A stretch of DNA of 7,065 bases from NCBI GenBank assembly GCA_019313725.1, contig JAFDAT010000177.1, positions 1 through 7,065 of the forward strand, written 5' to 3'. The notes below the pieces were generated by a model. The model saw only the letters and a list, made by a program, of their open reading frames with translations, was not told where the DNA came from and ran no database searches. The position numbers and the translations under genes are program-made. The DNA comes from Deltaproteobacteria bacterium (GTDB lineage: Bacteria > Desulfobacterota > Desulfobacteria > Desulfobacterales > B30-G6). Shown here one piece after another: positions 1 through 5,507 of this stretch (positions within the stretch are counted from its first letter, which is position 1; each line of letters starts with the position of its first letter).

Positions 1-120
1 AGTGGGCTAAAGTGAACTAAAGTGCCTAAAGTTAAGGAATTCTATCTTTTTTATAAATGGCAGAGCGTAGCGATTCATCAACTTTAGATCACTTATAATT
101 TTAGATCACTTGACGCTTTA
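1..120. repeat. Degenerate AAGTG-NN-CTAAA repeats in inverted arrangement
   Basis: Near the left edge CTAAAGTG-type units recur about every 9-10 bp (7-33). At 83-94 and 100-111 the 12-mer TTTAGATCACTT occurs twice, 17 bp apart. Its reverse complement AAGTGATCTAAA matches the left units (for example AAGTGAACTAAA at 11-22), so the block is an imperfect inverted repeat. The 9-mer TGGCAGAGC also occurs at 58-66 and 133-141. No coding potential is visible. It looks like dispersed intergenic repeat debris. The window starts inside it, so its left limit is unknown. Confidence 0.6.
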
Positions 121-135
121 AATTATTTATTTTGG

Positions 136-174
136 CAGAGCCTAATGGCTCTGACCTGGCCCAAAGGACCAGGT
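136..174. repeat. Two adjacent perfect or near-perfect hairpins
   Basis: CAGAGCC (136-142) pairs with GGCTCTG (147-153) around a TAAT loop. The very next base starts a second hairpin: ACCTGG (154-159) pairs with CCAGGT (169-174), with CC/GG pairs inside and an AAA loop. Neither is followed by a proper T-run (TTTGCTATC follows), so termination is not convincing. They may be part of a dispersed palindromic element or fold in the leader of the SDR gene 149 bp downstream. The rest of 175-257 holds degenerate TTGGATATTGATTATT-like sequence and no gene. Confidence 0.6.
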
Positions 175-257
175 TTGCTATCTGCACTTGGACATTGATC
201 ATTCGTTATTGGATACTGGTTATTCGCTCTTACCTTTGGAATTTATTCAGAGTCGGC

Positions 258-300
258 ACCAAAATCCTGCGCAAACATGACACGATTTCAATAAACAGAT
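258..300 (+). repeat. 43-nt direct repeat, copy 1
   Basis: This segment matches 1311-1353 at 36 of 43 positions without gaps. The core TGCGCAAACATGA and the tail ATTTCAA-Y-AAACAGAT are shared. It ends 22 bp before the SDR start codon, so in this copy it would form part of the 5' leader. The second copy lies beyond the end of the SDR gene, so the two copies bracket it. Confidence 0.75.
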
Positions 301-322
301 ACTAATAATAGGGTGGTGTAGC

Positions 323-1132
323 ATGACCGAAAAAGTCGCACTGGTGCTGGGCGCCATAAAAGGTATCGGAAAAAGCATTGGGCTTGCACTGGCCGAACAG
401 GGCTTCAAGGTTGCCTTGACTTATCATGACTGGGAAGAAAGTCTCGAAAGCATGCGCACCGATTTTGAAAAAACAGGCTGTGATCATTTGATCATAAAAA
501 CCGACCTGAGGGATACCCGCAGCATACCCGGAGTCATTCAAAAAATAATCGATTGTTTCGGCAGGCTCGATATTCTGGTCAACAACATCGAACGCGGCGG
601 ATGGCCTATCGTGCACGGGCCGTATGCAACCGACCAGTGGGATCTTGAGCAGGCTACGACCCTCCGTGCCAAGCGATGGGTCTTCGAATCTGCCCTGCCG
701 CACCTCAAGGCTTCGGGTGACGGTATCGTCATCAACATTTCTTCCATTGCCGGTATCGTGGGCAGAAGCGGGCCCGCCGGTCCGGTATTCAACGACGGTT
801 ATGCAGCGGCAAACCGCGGAATTTCGCTCTTGACCGAAACATGGGCACGGATGGGCGCCCCCGAGGTGCGTGTCAATGAAATCATGCTAGGTTTTTTTAA
901 AACCCGGCATGCTCAAGGAACAAGGGGCTGGAACCTTCTTACCGAAAAAGATAAATGTGCTCTGATGGACCACACGTTGTTATGCCGAACCGGCAGAATC
1001 ACCGACATCGTCAAGGCGGTCAGGTATCTGATTCATGACGCACCCTTCATGACGGGATCCATATTGAGGCTCGACGGCGGATATGTGCTCGGCGGAGAAA
1101 AGGTGCCACCGATGCCAAGGGGGGTTTTGTAA
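323..1132 (+). CDS. SDR-family oxidoreductase-like protein with degenerate active site
   Basis: This 269-residue protein has a single Rossmann domain of the short-chain dehydrogenase/reductase family, of normal size for a classical SDR. Visible landmarks are the N-terminal strand and glycine motif LGAIKGIG (9-16, with Leu where Thr is usual), the NAD(P)-binding region around D61, DILVNN (83-88, followed by IE instead of AG), INISSIAG (137-144) with candidate catalytic Ser141, YAAAN (160-164), RVNEI (183-187) and the C-terminal LRLDGGYVLGG (249-258). The YxxxK motif reads YxxxN, so the catalytic Lys is replaced by Asn164, and the tetrad Asn appears replaced by Thr near 113. About six extra residues lie between Ser141 and Tyr160 compared with FabG. 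Start ATG 323 has GGGTGG at 311-316, six bases upstream. It stands alone, facing the minus-strand cluster. Family membership is secure. Substrate and activity are unknown, and it may be a cofactor-binding but weakly catalytic member. Confidence 0.9.
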   Translation: MTEKVALVLGAIKGIGKSIGLALAEQGFKVALTYHDWEESLESMRTDFEKTGCDHLIIKTDLRDTRSIPGVIQKIIDCFGRLDILVNNIERGGWPIVHGPYATDQWDLEQATTLRAKRWVFESALPHLKASGDGIVINISSIAGIVGRSGPAGPVFNDGYAAANRGISLLTETWARMGAPEVRVNEIMLGFFKTRHAQGTRGWNLLTEKDKCALMDHTLLCRTGRITDIVKAVRYLIHDAPFMTGSILRLDGGYVLGGEKVPPMPRGVL

Positions 1133-1191
1133 GTAGAAAAACGTTTTAAGATTTACGTGTTAGGTTTTAGGTCAATCCTCTACCGGAATTG

Positions 1192-1233
1192 AATATCCAA
1201 TAATCAATATCCAACGCCCAATTATCAACTGCC
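1192..1233. repeat. Degenerate 14-bp tandem repeat, three units
   Basis: Three consecutive 14-mers are recognisable: AATATCCAATAATC (1192-1205), AATATCCAACGCCC (1206-1219) and AATTATCAACTGCC (1220-1233). Similar words (TTGGACATTGATCATT, 188-203) occur in the opposite orientation upstream of the SDR gene. It is probably non-functional intergenic repeat sequence. The surrounding stretch 1133-1397 has no gene. Confidence 0.5.
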
Positions 1234-1256
1234 GGCAGGGCTGACTGTTTCTAATG

Positions 1257-1293
1257 AAGCCGACGGCTTTGTAGCGCAGGGATTTATCCCTGC
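1257..1293. repeat. REP-like double palindrome between convergent genes
   Basis: AAGCC/GGCTT (1257-1261 and 1265-1269) forms a small stem, followed by a perfect 7-bp stem GCAGGGA/TCCCTGC (1276-1282 and 1287-1293) around TTTA. The GCAGGGATTTATCCCTGC core resembles palindromes that recur between genes in many bacterial genomes. Lying between converging transcripts it could help stop both, but no T-run follows on either strand, so calling it a terminator is not supported. Confidence 0.55.
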
Positions 1294-1310
1294 CAAACCG
1301 TGCGCTTAAT

Positions 1311-1353
1311 ACCGAAATCATGCGCAAACATGATGTAATTTCAACAAACAGAT
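1311..1353 (+). repeat. 43-nt direct repeat, copy 2, containing a hairpin
   Basis: This is the partner of the repeat at 258-300. In this copy ATCATG (1317-1322) and CATGAT (1329-1334) form a perfect 6-bp stem around CGCAAA. In copy 1 the left arm is changed and the stem is not formed. It lies 45 bp beyond the stop of the minus-strand YkgJ-type gene, in its 3' flank. Confidence 0.7.
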
Positions 1354-1397
1354 CTTCAAGTATACCCCTATAAATTTTTCGACGGTCAGGAGTATCT

Positions 1398-2180
1398 TCA
1401 GCGCATCCGGATATTCTTTGTTTTAATATTCCAGACAAACAGCTTGATCCAGTCGAATCCAAACTTCAGCAGATCAAGATCATCGTATTTGATTTTTTTG
1501 AGTAGCGCGGTTTTTACCTTGTAGCGTTTTAGAAAGCTGCTTTCGAATACGAAATCACGGAAGCTGTCGATGTTGTAGGTGGCCATAAAAGCCACTTTTG
1601 CCTTTGAACCTTCGGGTCCTTCGCTACCCCACGGGTTGCGTTGAAAAAGCCCTTTGACGTGCGACCACTGCAGCGTCATCTTGTTGAACAGTTCCGCTTC
1701 CTGGTCCACCGCCCAGGTTTCGGCAGTCCAGGTCCGGTCCTCGTGCTGTCCCATACAAAAATCAGGCGGCCTGAAATAGCATACCCGGCTGGCCCGGTCA
1801 TTTCCAGTGCCATGGTACAGGCCCTGCTCCACAGGAAATGTCCGGCAGGCATCCGGTCGATCCACGTACACACTGCATCCTGATGCCGATAACCAGGGGC
1901 AGGTTTTTTCGCTGTTATCCGACATCCTGAGCAAGACGTCCGGAAAAAAGTTGCCCTCCCGCATCACCACATCCACATAGCGGTCGAGAAATTTTCCCGA
2001 GCTGATGTTGAGGCAGTGTTTCAAGCGCACCACATCGTAGGGATAGAGAAACAGGTTGAGGTTGCGACAACATAGATTAAAGCACGATATTCCGGAGTGG
2101 CATCGAAACGAAAAAGTATCGCCATTTTTGATCAACCGACCCGGCAGATTCTTCAGGTTTTCAGTATCGATAAATCGCAT
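1398..2180 (-). CDS. YkgJ-type cysteine-cluster protein (divergent, 260 aa)
   Basis: This is a member of the family of putative zinc- or iron-chelating cysteine-cluster proteins (YkgJ/UPF0153-like, CxxCxxCC). Function within the family is largely unknown. The N-terminal cluster is C27-x5-C33-x3-C37-C38, a looser spacing than usual. The second half is CPW (94-96), then C102-x-VYVDRPDAC112-R, matching the family pattern C-x-IY-xx-RP-xx-C-R. Extra cysteines lie at 56, 134 and 142. The roughly 110 residues after C142 are rich in Lys and aromatic residues and contain no motif I recognise. There is no signal peptide, so it is probably cytoplasmic. Start ATG 2180 has AAGGG at 2190-2186, five bases away. 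That site lies inside a long inverted repeat (see 2186-2299). It is the last gene of the minus-strand cluster, 89 bp after another YkgJ-type gene. A metal-binding role is an inference. Confidence 0.85.
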   Translation of the reverse strand: MRFIDTENLKNLPGRLIKNGDTFSFRCHSGISCFNLCCRNLNLFLYPYDVVRLKHCLNISSGKFLDRYVDVVMREGNFFPDVLLRMSDNSEKTCPWLSASGCSVYVDRPDACRTFPVEQGLYHGTGNDRASRVCYFRPPDFCMGQHEDRTWTAETWAVDQEAELFNKMTLQWSHVKGLFQRNPWGSEGPEGSKAKVAFMATYNIDSFRDFVFESSFLKRYKVKTALLKKIKYDDLDLLKFGFDWIKLFVWNIKTKNIRMR

Positions 2181-2185
2181 TCATT

Positions 2186-2299
2186 CCCTTTTTAAGCCAC
2201 CGGCTTAGCACCGTTGAAGGCTTTGATTACAATGCAATCCTCACCGGATCGGTAGAACCTTTTCAATTCTCAGCGGCAGAGCCGGTGGCTTAAAAAGGG
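2186..2299 (-). repeat. 20-bp perfect inverted repeat covering a ribosome binding site
   Basis: The arm CCCTTTTTAAGCCACCGGC (2186-2204) is the exact reverse complement of 2281-2299. T2205/A2280 add one more pair, giving 20 bp around a 74-nt loop (2206-2279). In minus-strand mRNA the 5' arm lies in the last codons of the upstream YkgJ gene (encoding PFLSHR). The 3' arm holds the AAGGG ribosome binding site of the downstream YkgJ gene, so pairing would hide that site. No T-run follows, so it is not a standard terminator. It could also be a trace of an inverted duplication or insertion. Confidence 0.8.
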
Positions 2300-2893
2300 C
2301 GTTATTATTATTTCTGCAATTGCCATTTTAATTTTCTCATTCACCCCCAGGGTTTGGCGAAATTCTTTTTCAAGGCCGGCCAACGCCTTATAGAAAGGTG
2401 TACGATCAAACGGATAATCGTTTTTACCTTCCCTTTGTATATCAAAGCGATCGCACCCCGGGCCATACAATATGCCCTGCCCGGGTCGATGAAGTTCATG
2501 CGATATGCCGTGCAGCCGGCAGATCATGGGACGAAATTTATAGATGGTGCACAGGCCCTCGACGTTCAGCGGGCACATGACCCTGGCCCTGGTGTCTGCC
2601 GTTTCAGTTTCCCCTATTTTTCGACAGTATTCGGCAGCCCGTGCTTTTGCGTTTTGCCGTTCTTCTCTTGTAAGAAGCTCAAATCCTTTGTAAATATACA
2701 AATATTCCAGGAAGGTATGGTGATAAAAACGTGTCCTGCAGCAGCTGTCTTCGCATCCCCGGCAGGCAAACCCATAGTACTCTGCAGCCTGAGCATACCC
2801 GTCATCCATCGCCCTGAAGATCGTCGCCAGTTTTTTCAGCCATACCCGTTGTTCTACACGGGTTTGGCTTATGACTTCAAGTTCCCTCTTCAT
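2270..2893 (-). CDS. YkgJ-type cysteine-cluster protein (207 aa)
   Basis: This is a clearer member of the YkgJ-like putative metal-chelating family. The N-terminal cluster is C44-RG-C47-EDS-C51-C52. The second element is C107-PLNVEGL-C115-TIYKFRPMI-C125-RLHG, followed by C147. This is the expected C-P...C-x-IY-xx-RP-xx-C-R arrangement. The N terminus (1-40) is probably helical. There is no signal peptide or membrane segment. The start at 2893 lies 13 bp after the dGTPase stop, with a weak CAGGG site at 2903-2899, so co-transcription and probably translational coupling with the dGTPase gene are likely. The last ten codons overlap one arm of the inverted repeat at 2186-2299. The biochemical role is unknown. 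It shares only the cysteine pattern with its neighbour at 1398-2180, so the pair looks like old paralogues or independent family members, not a recent duplication. Confidence 0.88.
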   Translation of the reverse strand: MKRELEVISQTRVEQRVWLKKLATIFRAMDDGYAQAAEYYGFACRGCEDSCCRTRFYHHTFLEYLYIYKGFELLTREERQNAKARAAEYCRKIGETETADTRARVMCPLNVEGLCTIYKFRPMICRLHGISHELHRPGQGILYGPGCDRFDIQREGKNDYPFDRTPFYKALAGLEKEFRQTLGVNEKIKMAIAEIIITPFLSHRLCR

Positions 2894-2906
2894 TCAAACC
2901 CTGAAT

Positions 2907-3974
2907 CTATACCCGAGGTGTCGGAAAAAATATCCGCTCATAAAGTGCCATCGCATAGCGGTCGGTCATGCTGGCAACCAAATCACACACGACTCTCTCC
3001 CTGACATCGCCACTGCGATAAATCCCTGACATCTCCATTCCCAAGAGTTCCTGCTCCAGCATCTGCTTATGCTCCAGAAAATAGATATACAACTCGGATA
3101 AAATTTTCTTGGCCTTGATAAATTCGTTGTGTACGAGCGGAGATCGGTACACATTATCATATAAAAATTCACGCAGCGCCGTCATTGCGCCATACACGTC
3201 ATCACTCATATTCAGCACCAGCTTACCGTTATCCGTGTGACTCGAAAAGACCAGGTCAGTAATCATGGTGGTCGCACGCTCCCAGTGCGTACTGCCCAGA
3301 ATCCGGCTGCACTGTTCCGGGACATGGTTCGCACTTATGACCCCGCTCCGGATGGCATCGTCCAGGTCATGGTTGAGATAGGCCATAATGTCGGCAACCC
3401 TGACCACCCGCCCCTCGATAGTACCGGCCAGTTCCGCTGGATCGTCAGGAATAATTTTGCCGTAGCCTTTTGAATGTTTCAAAATGCCGTCCCGCACCTC
3501 CCAGGTAAGGTTGAGCCCCTTGCCGTCATTCTCCAACACCTCGACCACTCTCAGGCTCTGTGAATGGTGCGAGAAGCTTTTTGAGAAAATTTCCTTCAGG
3601 GCGGTCTCCCCGCTATGCCCGAACGGGGTGTGACCGAGATCATGCCCCAAGGCTATAGCTTCTGCCAGATCTTCATTCAAAAACATGGCCCTGGCCATGG
3701 TCCGGGCAATCTGGGCAACTTCCAGAGTATGGGTAAGCCGCGTCCGGTAATCATCGCCCAGCGGTCTTAAAAAAACCTGGGTCTTATGCTTCAACCTCCT
3801 GAAAGCATTCGAATAAACGATTCTATCCCGATCTACCTGAAAGGCGGTCTGAATGGGGCTGGCGCCTTCCGCCACCTCCCGTCCCCGGGAATTTGCGCTT
3901 TGGCATCCGAAGGGAGACATAAAATTTTTTTCCCGCTTTTCAAAATTTTTTCGAATAGACATTTCATCAGACAT
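2907..3974 (-). CDS. dGTPase-like HD-domain triphosphohydrolase
   Basis: This is an HD-superfamily deoxyguanosinetriphosphate triphosphohydrolase-like protein. The family hydrolyses dNTPs, classically dGTP to deoxyguanosine plus triphosphate, in the cytoplasm. From the start chosen here it is 355 residues. The family signature DRDRIVYSNAFRRLKHKTQV is at 48-67, and metal ligands of the HD domain are H82 (RLTHTLEV), H111-D112 (GHDLGHTPFGH) and D195 (ADIMAYLNHD). SHHSQSLR (135-142) is also typical. All core HD residues are present. ATG 3974 has GGAG at 3987-3984, nine bases upstream. ATG 3995 is in frame, but its AAGGA site is only one base away, and the conserved sequence begins well after both. 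It leads the minus-strand cluster with two YkgJ-type genes. Substrate preference cannot be read from sequence, so no symbol is given, though dgt would be the conventional name. Confidence 0.93.
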   Translation of the reverse strand: MSDEMSIRKNFEKREKNFMSPFGCQSANSRGREVAEGASPIQTAFQVDRDRIVYSNAFRRLKHKTQVFLRPLGDDYRTRLTHTLEVAQIARTMARAMFLNEDLAEAIALGHDLGHTPFGHSGETALKEIFSKSFSHHSQSLRVVEVLENDGKGLNLTWEVRDGILKHSKGYGKIIPDDPAELAGTIEGRVVRVADIMAYLNHDLDDAIRSGVISANHVPEQCSRILGSTHWERATTMITDLVFSSHTDNGKLVLNMSDDVYGAMTALREFLYDNVYRSPLVHNEFIKAKKILSELYIYFLEHKQMLEQELLGMEMSGIYRSGDVRERVVCDLVASMTDRYAMALYERIFFPTPRV

Positions 3975-4053
3975 GGCGTGCATCTCCGATATCATTTCCT
4001 TAATTGGCGGTTATTGTTTCCCTGCTTTACAAAAAAAGCTGGAGACATTAACA

Positions 4054-4069
4054 TTGGCTTGGATGCCAA
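4054..4069. promoter_or_regulatory. Possible operator: TTGGC-N6-GCCAA palindrome
   Basis: A perfect 5-bp dyad with a 6-bp spacer lies in the 203-bp divergent region between the dGTPase-like gene and the HsdR-N-like gene. TTGACC (4076-4081), a possible -35 for the rightward gene, begins seven bases later, but no good -10 follows at normal distance. The dyad has the size of a dimeric repressor site but could be chance. The rest of 3975-4177 is AT-rich and holds no gene. Confidence 0.25.
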
Positions 4070-4177
4070 ACTAAATTGACCGTATCGGCAACCATATAGT
4101 TTCGATAAAACAATTTCAACAAAGACACAAAGATTAAAAGAAAGAAATCGATTAAATATTAATGAAGGCGGCATAAA

Positions 4178-4738
4178 ATGTCAGGACACCATCTGATACT
4201 GGGGGAGCTTGCGGATGTCATCACCGGAGTGATGCTCCAGGACACCCATGATGAACGCTATCGACAGGGTATCGCCGCCTTGCTCGTCAACGAGAAGGGA
4301 TTTGTCCGGGATGAAATCAAATCGCGCTTGCAGCTGACGGCAAAAGCGGATGAAAAATGCGCCATCATTAAAATTGATTTCGGAATCATTCTCGACAACA
4401 AAATGTGCATGATGATCAAATACGGACCGGGTTCGCTGGTTACACGCCACCGGCCGGCGCTGGCGGCTTCCCGCATGCTGGTCTCCTATCAAATTCCTGT
4501 TGTCGTTGTTACCAACGGTGTCGAGGCCGAGATCCTGGACGGGTCCAGCGGTAAAATCATGGCCAGAGGGCTTGATGCCATTCCCGACAGAAAATTGCTG
4601 GAAAAACTGGTGGCGGAAAGGACCTTTTCGTTAATTCAACCCGGCAGGGTTGCTAAGGAATCGAGGATTATCTATGCCTATGAAGTCGATGGAAGCTGCC
4701 CCTGCGATGATACCATCTGTAAAATCGGCGAATGTTAA
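4178..4738 (+). CDS. HsdR N-terminal-domain-like protein, stand-alone
   Basis: This 186-residue protein resembles small stand-alone proteins annotated with a type I restriction HsdR N-terminal (PD-(D/E)xK-like) domain. Visible parts are DTHDERYRQGIAALLVNEKG (22-41), EIKSRLQL (46-53), IKIDFGIIL (64-72) with candidate metal ligand D67, MMIKYGPGSLVTR (78-90) with K81, and IPVVVVTNG (106-114). In active members D...ExK is expected. Here the Glu position two before K81 is Met79, so cleavage activity is doubtful. The tail ends in C174-P-C176-x4-C181-x4-C186, which could bind metal. ATG 4178 has GAAGG at 4164-4168, nine bases upstream. No HsdM, HsdS or helicase domain is nearby, so this is not a restriction system. 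It lies 70 bp before the deaminase gene and is probably co-transcribed with it. The function is unknown. Confidence 0.75.
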   Translation: MSGHHLILGELADVITGVMLQDTHDERYRQGIAALLVNEKGFVRDEIKSRLQLTAKADEKCAIIKIDFGIILDNKMCMMIKYGPGSLVTRHRPALAASRMLVSYQIPVVVVTNGVEAEILDGSSGKIMARGLDAIPDRKLLEKLVAERTFSLIQPGRVAKESRIIYAYEVDGSCPCDDTICKIGEC

Positions 4739-4808
4739 TCAAAATTGTTCAACGACATAATGCCACCCCAACTAGCATGGATTGAGCCGGCAGGCTATTT
4801 AAGGAAGT

Positions 4809-5309
4809 ATGAACCACGAATTTTTCATGAGACATGCCTTGAAAGAGGCCCAAAAAGCATTATTATCCGGAGAGTTTCCTGTTGGCTGTGTGGTGGTCAG
4901 CGGCAACCGGCTCATTGCCGCCGGATCCCGGGTCGGCACCACCGGCCGGATCGCCAGTGAACTGGACCATGCCGAAATGGTGGCCTTGAGACAGCTGGAT
5001 GCATTGAATGAAGAAATCGATCCAGGCGGTATGACGGTTTACAGTACCATGGAACCGTGCCTCATGTGCTTTGGGGCCATTTTGATTAACCGGATCCAAA
5101 AAATTGTCTATGCATATGAAGATGTCATGGGCGGTGCAACGAATTGCGCATTGGCAGCGTTGCCGCAGCTTTACCAAAAAAATAAAATATCTATTATTTC
5201 AAATGTTTTAAGAGAAGAAAGCCTTGATCTGTTTAAAAGGTTCTTCTCAAACCCGAAAAATTCATACTGGAAGGGAAGCCGGCTATCTGAATATACACTG
5301 GAACAATAA
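4809..5309 (+). CDS. TadA-like nucleoside deaminase (CDA superfamily)
   Basis: This 166-residue protein belongs to the zinc-dependent cytidine/deoxycytidylate deaminase superfamily, COG0590 type, which includes tRNA adenosine deaminase TadA and guanine deaminase. Zinc ligands are H54 with proton-shuttling E56 in LDHAEMVAL (52-60), and C84 and C87 in EPCLMCFGAIL (82-92). The N-terminal MRHALKEAQKALLSGEFPVG (7-26) is TadA-like. However, the TadA-typical DPTAHAE reads SELDHAE, and KTGAAGS reads VMGGATN. The C terminus FSNPKNSYWKGSRLSEYTL (146-164) is also not that of E. coli TadA. It may act on a free base, a nucleoside or tRNA, and no symbol is given. The start at 4809 has AAGGA only three bases upstream, which is short. 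ATG 4827 is an alternative but would remove part of the first helix. Confidence 0.85.
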   Translation: MNHEFFMRHALKEAQKALLSGEFPVGCVVVSGNRLIAAGSRVGTTGRIASELDHAEMVALRQLDALNEEIDPGGMTVYSTMEPCLMCFGAILINRIQKIVYAYEDVMGGATNCALAALPQLYQKNKISIISNVLREESLDLFKRFFSNPKNSYWKGSRLSEYTLEQ

Positions 5310-5364
5310 ACTGCTAGAAAATTGTTAACCTATATTAAAAAAATTATTTTTATTGCATTTTTTT

Positions 5365-5392
5365 CTTGCATTTCCTAATGTTATTTTATAAT
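5365..5392 (+). promoter_or_regulatory. Candidate sigma-70 promoter for the infC operon
   Basis: A consensus -10, TATAAT, lies at 5387-5392 in a very AT-rich stretch. A partial -35 can be read as CTTGCA (5365-5370, 16-bp spacer) or TTGCAT (5366-5371, 15-bp spacer). Transcription would begin near 5399, leaving a leader of about 110 nt before infC. A small CCGG/CCGG stem (5479-5482 and 5488-5491) lies just before the ribosome binding site. No convincing terminator is seen after the deaminase gene, so read-through is also possible. The stretch 5310-5507 holds no gene. Confidence 0.45.
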
Positions 5393-5493
5393 CGACTAAT
5401 CGGAAAAATCGTTGTATGGATTTTTTTGACCCGTACAAGCCAGATTGGAATCATTCTTTAATAAACCATGCGCCATTTCCGGTCAGCCCGGAC

Positions 5494-5503
5494 AAGGAGG
5501 TGA
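5494..5503 (+). promoter_or_regulatory. Perfect Shine-Dalgarno sequence that fixes the AUA start of infC
   Basis: AAGGAGGTGA at 5494-5503 is fully complementary to the 3' end of typical bacterial 16S rRNA. Its GGAGG core ends seven bases before ATA at 5508. No ATG, GTG or TTG lies in frame at this spacing. The in-frame TTG at 5445 has no ribosome binding site. Confidence 0.85.
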
Positions 5504-5507
5504 AGGT

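Noticed and set aside
1..120. CRISPR array at the left edge
   Set aside because: Units are only 8-12 bp, degenerate, without regular spacers and in both orientations.
188..217. Promoter TTGGAC / GATACT upstream of the SDR gene
   Set aside because: The spacer is 18 bp and both boxes are imperfect. They lie within TTGGATATTGATTATT-like repeat debris, where such words occur by default.
2354..3004. 216-codon open frame on the plus strand
   Set aside because: It lies wholly antisense to the YkgJ-type and dGTPase-like genes, which have clear family motifs. Its own translation has no motif and no good ribosome binding site.
4178..4738. Type I restriction-modification system
   Set aside because: Only an HsdR-N-like domain is present. 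There is no helicase part, methyltransferase or specificity subunit nearby, and the nuclease Glu is missing.
4745..4960. 71-codon plus-strand open frame starting in the gap before the deaminase gene
   Set aside because: It overlaps the deaminase in another frame, has no family motif and ends inside it. It is a shadow, not a frameshifted part of either neighbour.
5302..5326. AACAAT / ATTGTT stem at the deaminase stop codon as a terminator
   Set aside because: It has only six weak pairs, a 13-nt loop and no T-run afterwards.
5404..5425. AAAAATC / GATTTTT hairpin upstream of infC as a terminator
   Set aside because: The stem is almost all A-T and would be unstable. It lies downstream of the candidate infC promoter.
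5445..5507. N-terminal extension of IF-3 from TTG at 5445
   Set aside because: There is no ribosome binding site before it, the extra 21 residues are not IF-3-like, and a perfect Shine-Dalgarno sequence points to ATA 5508.
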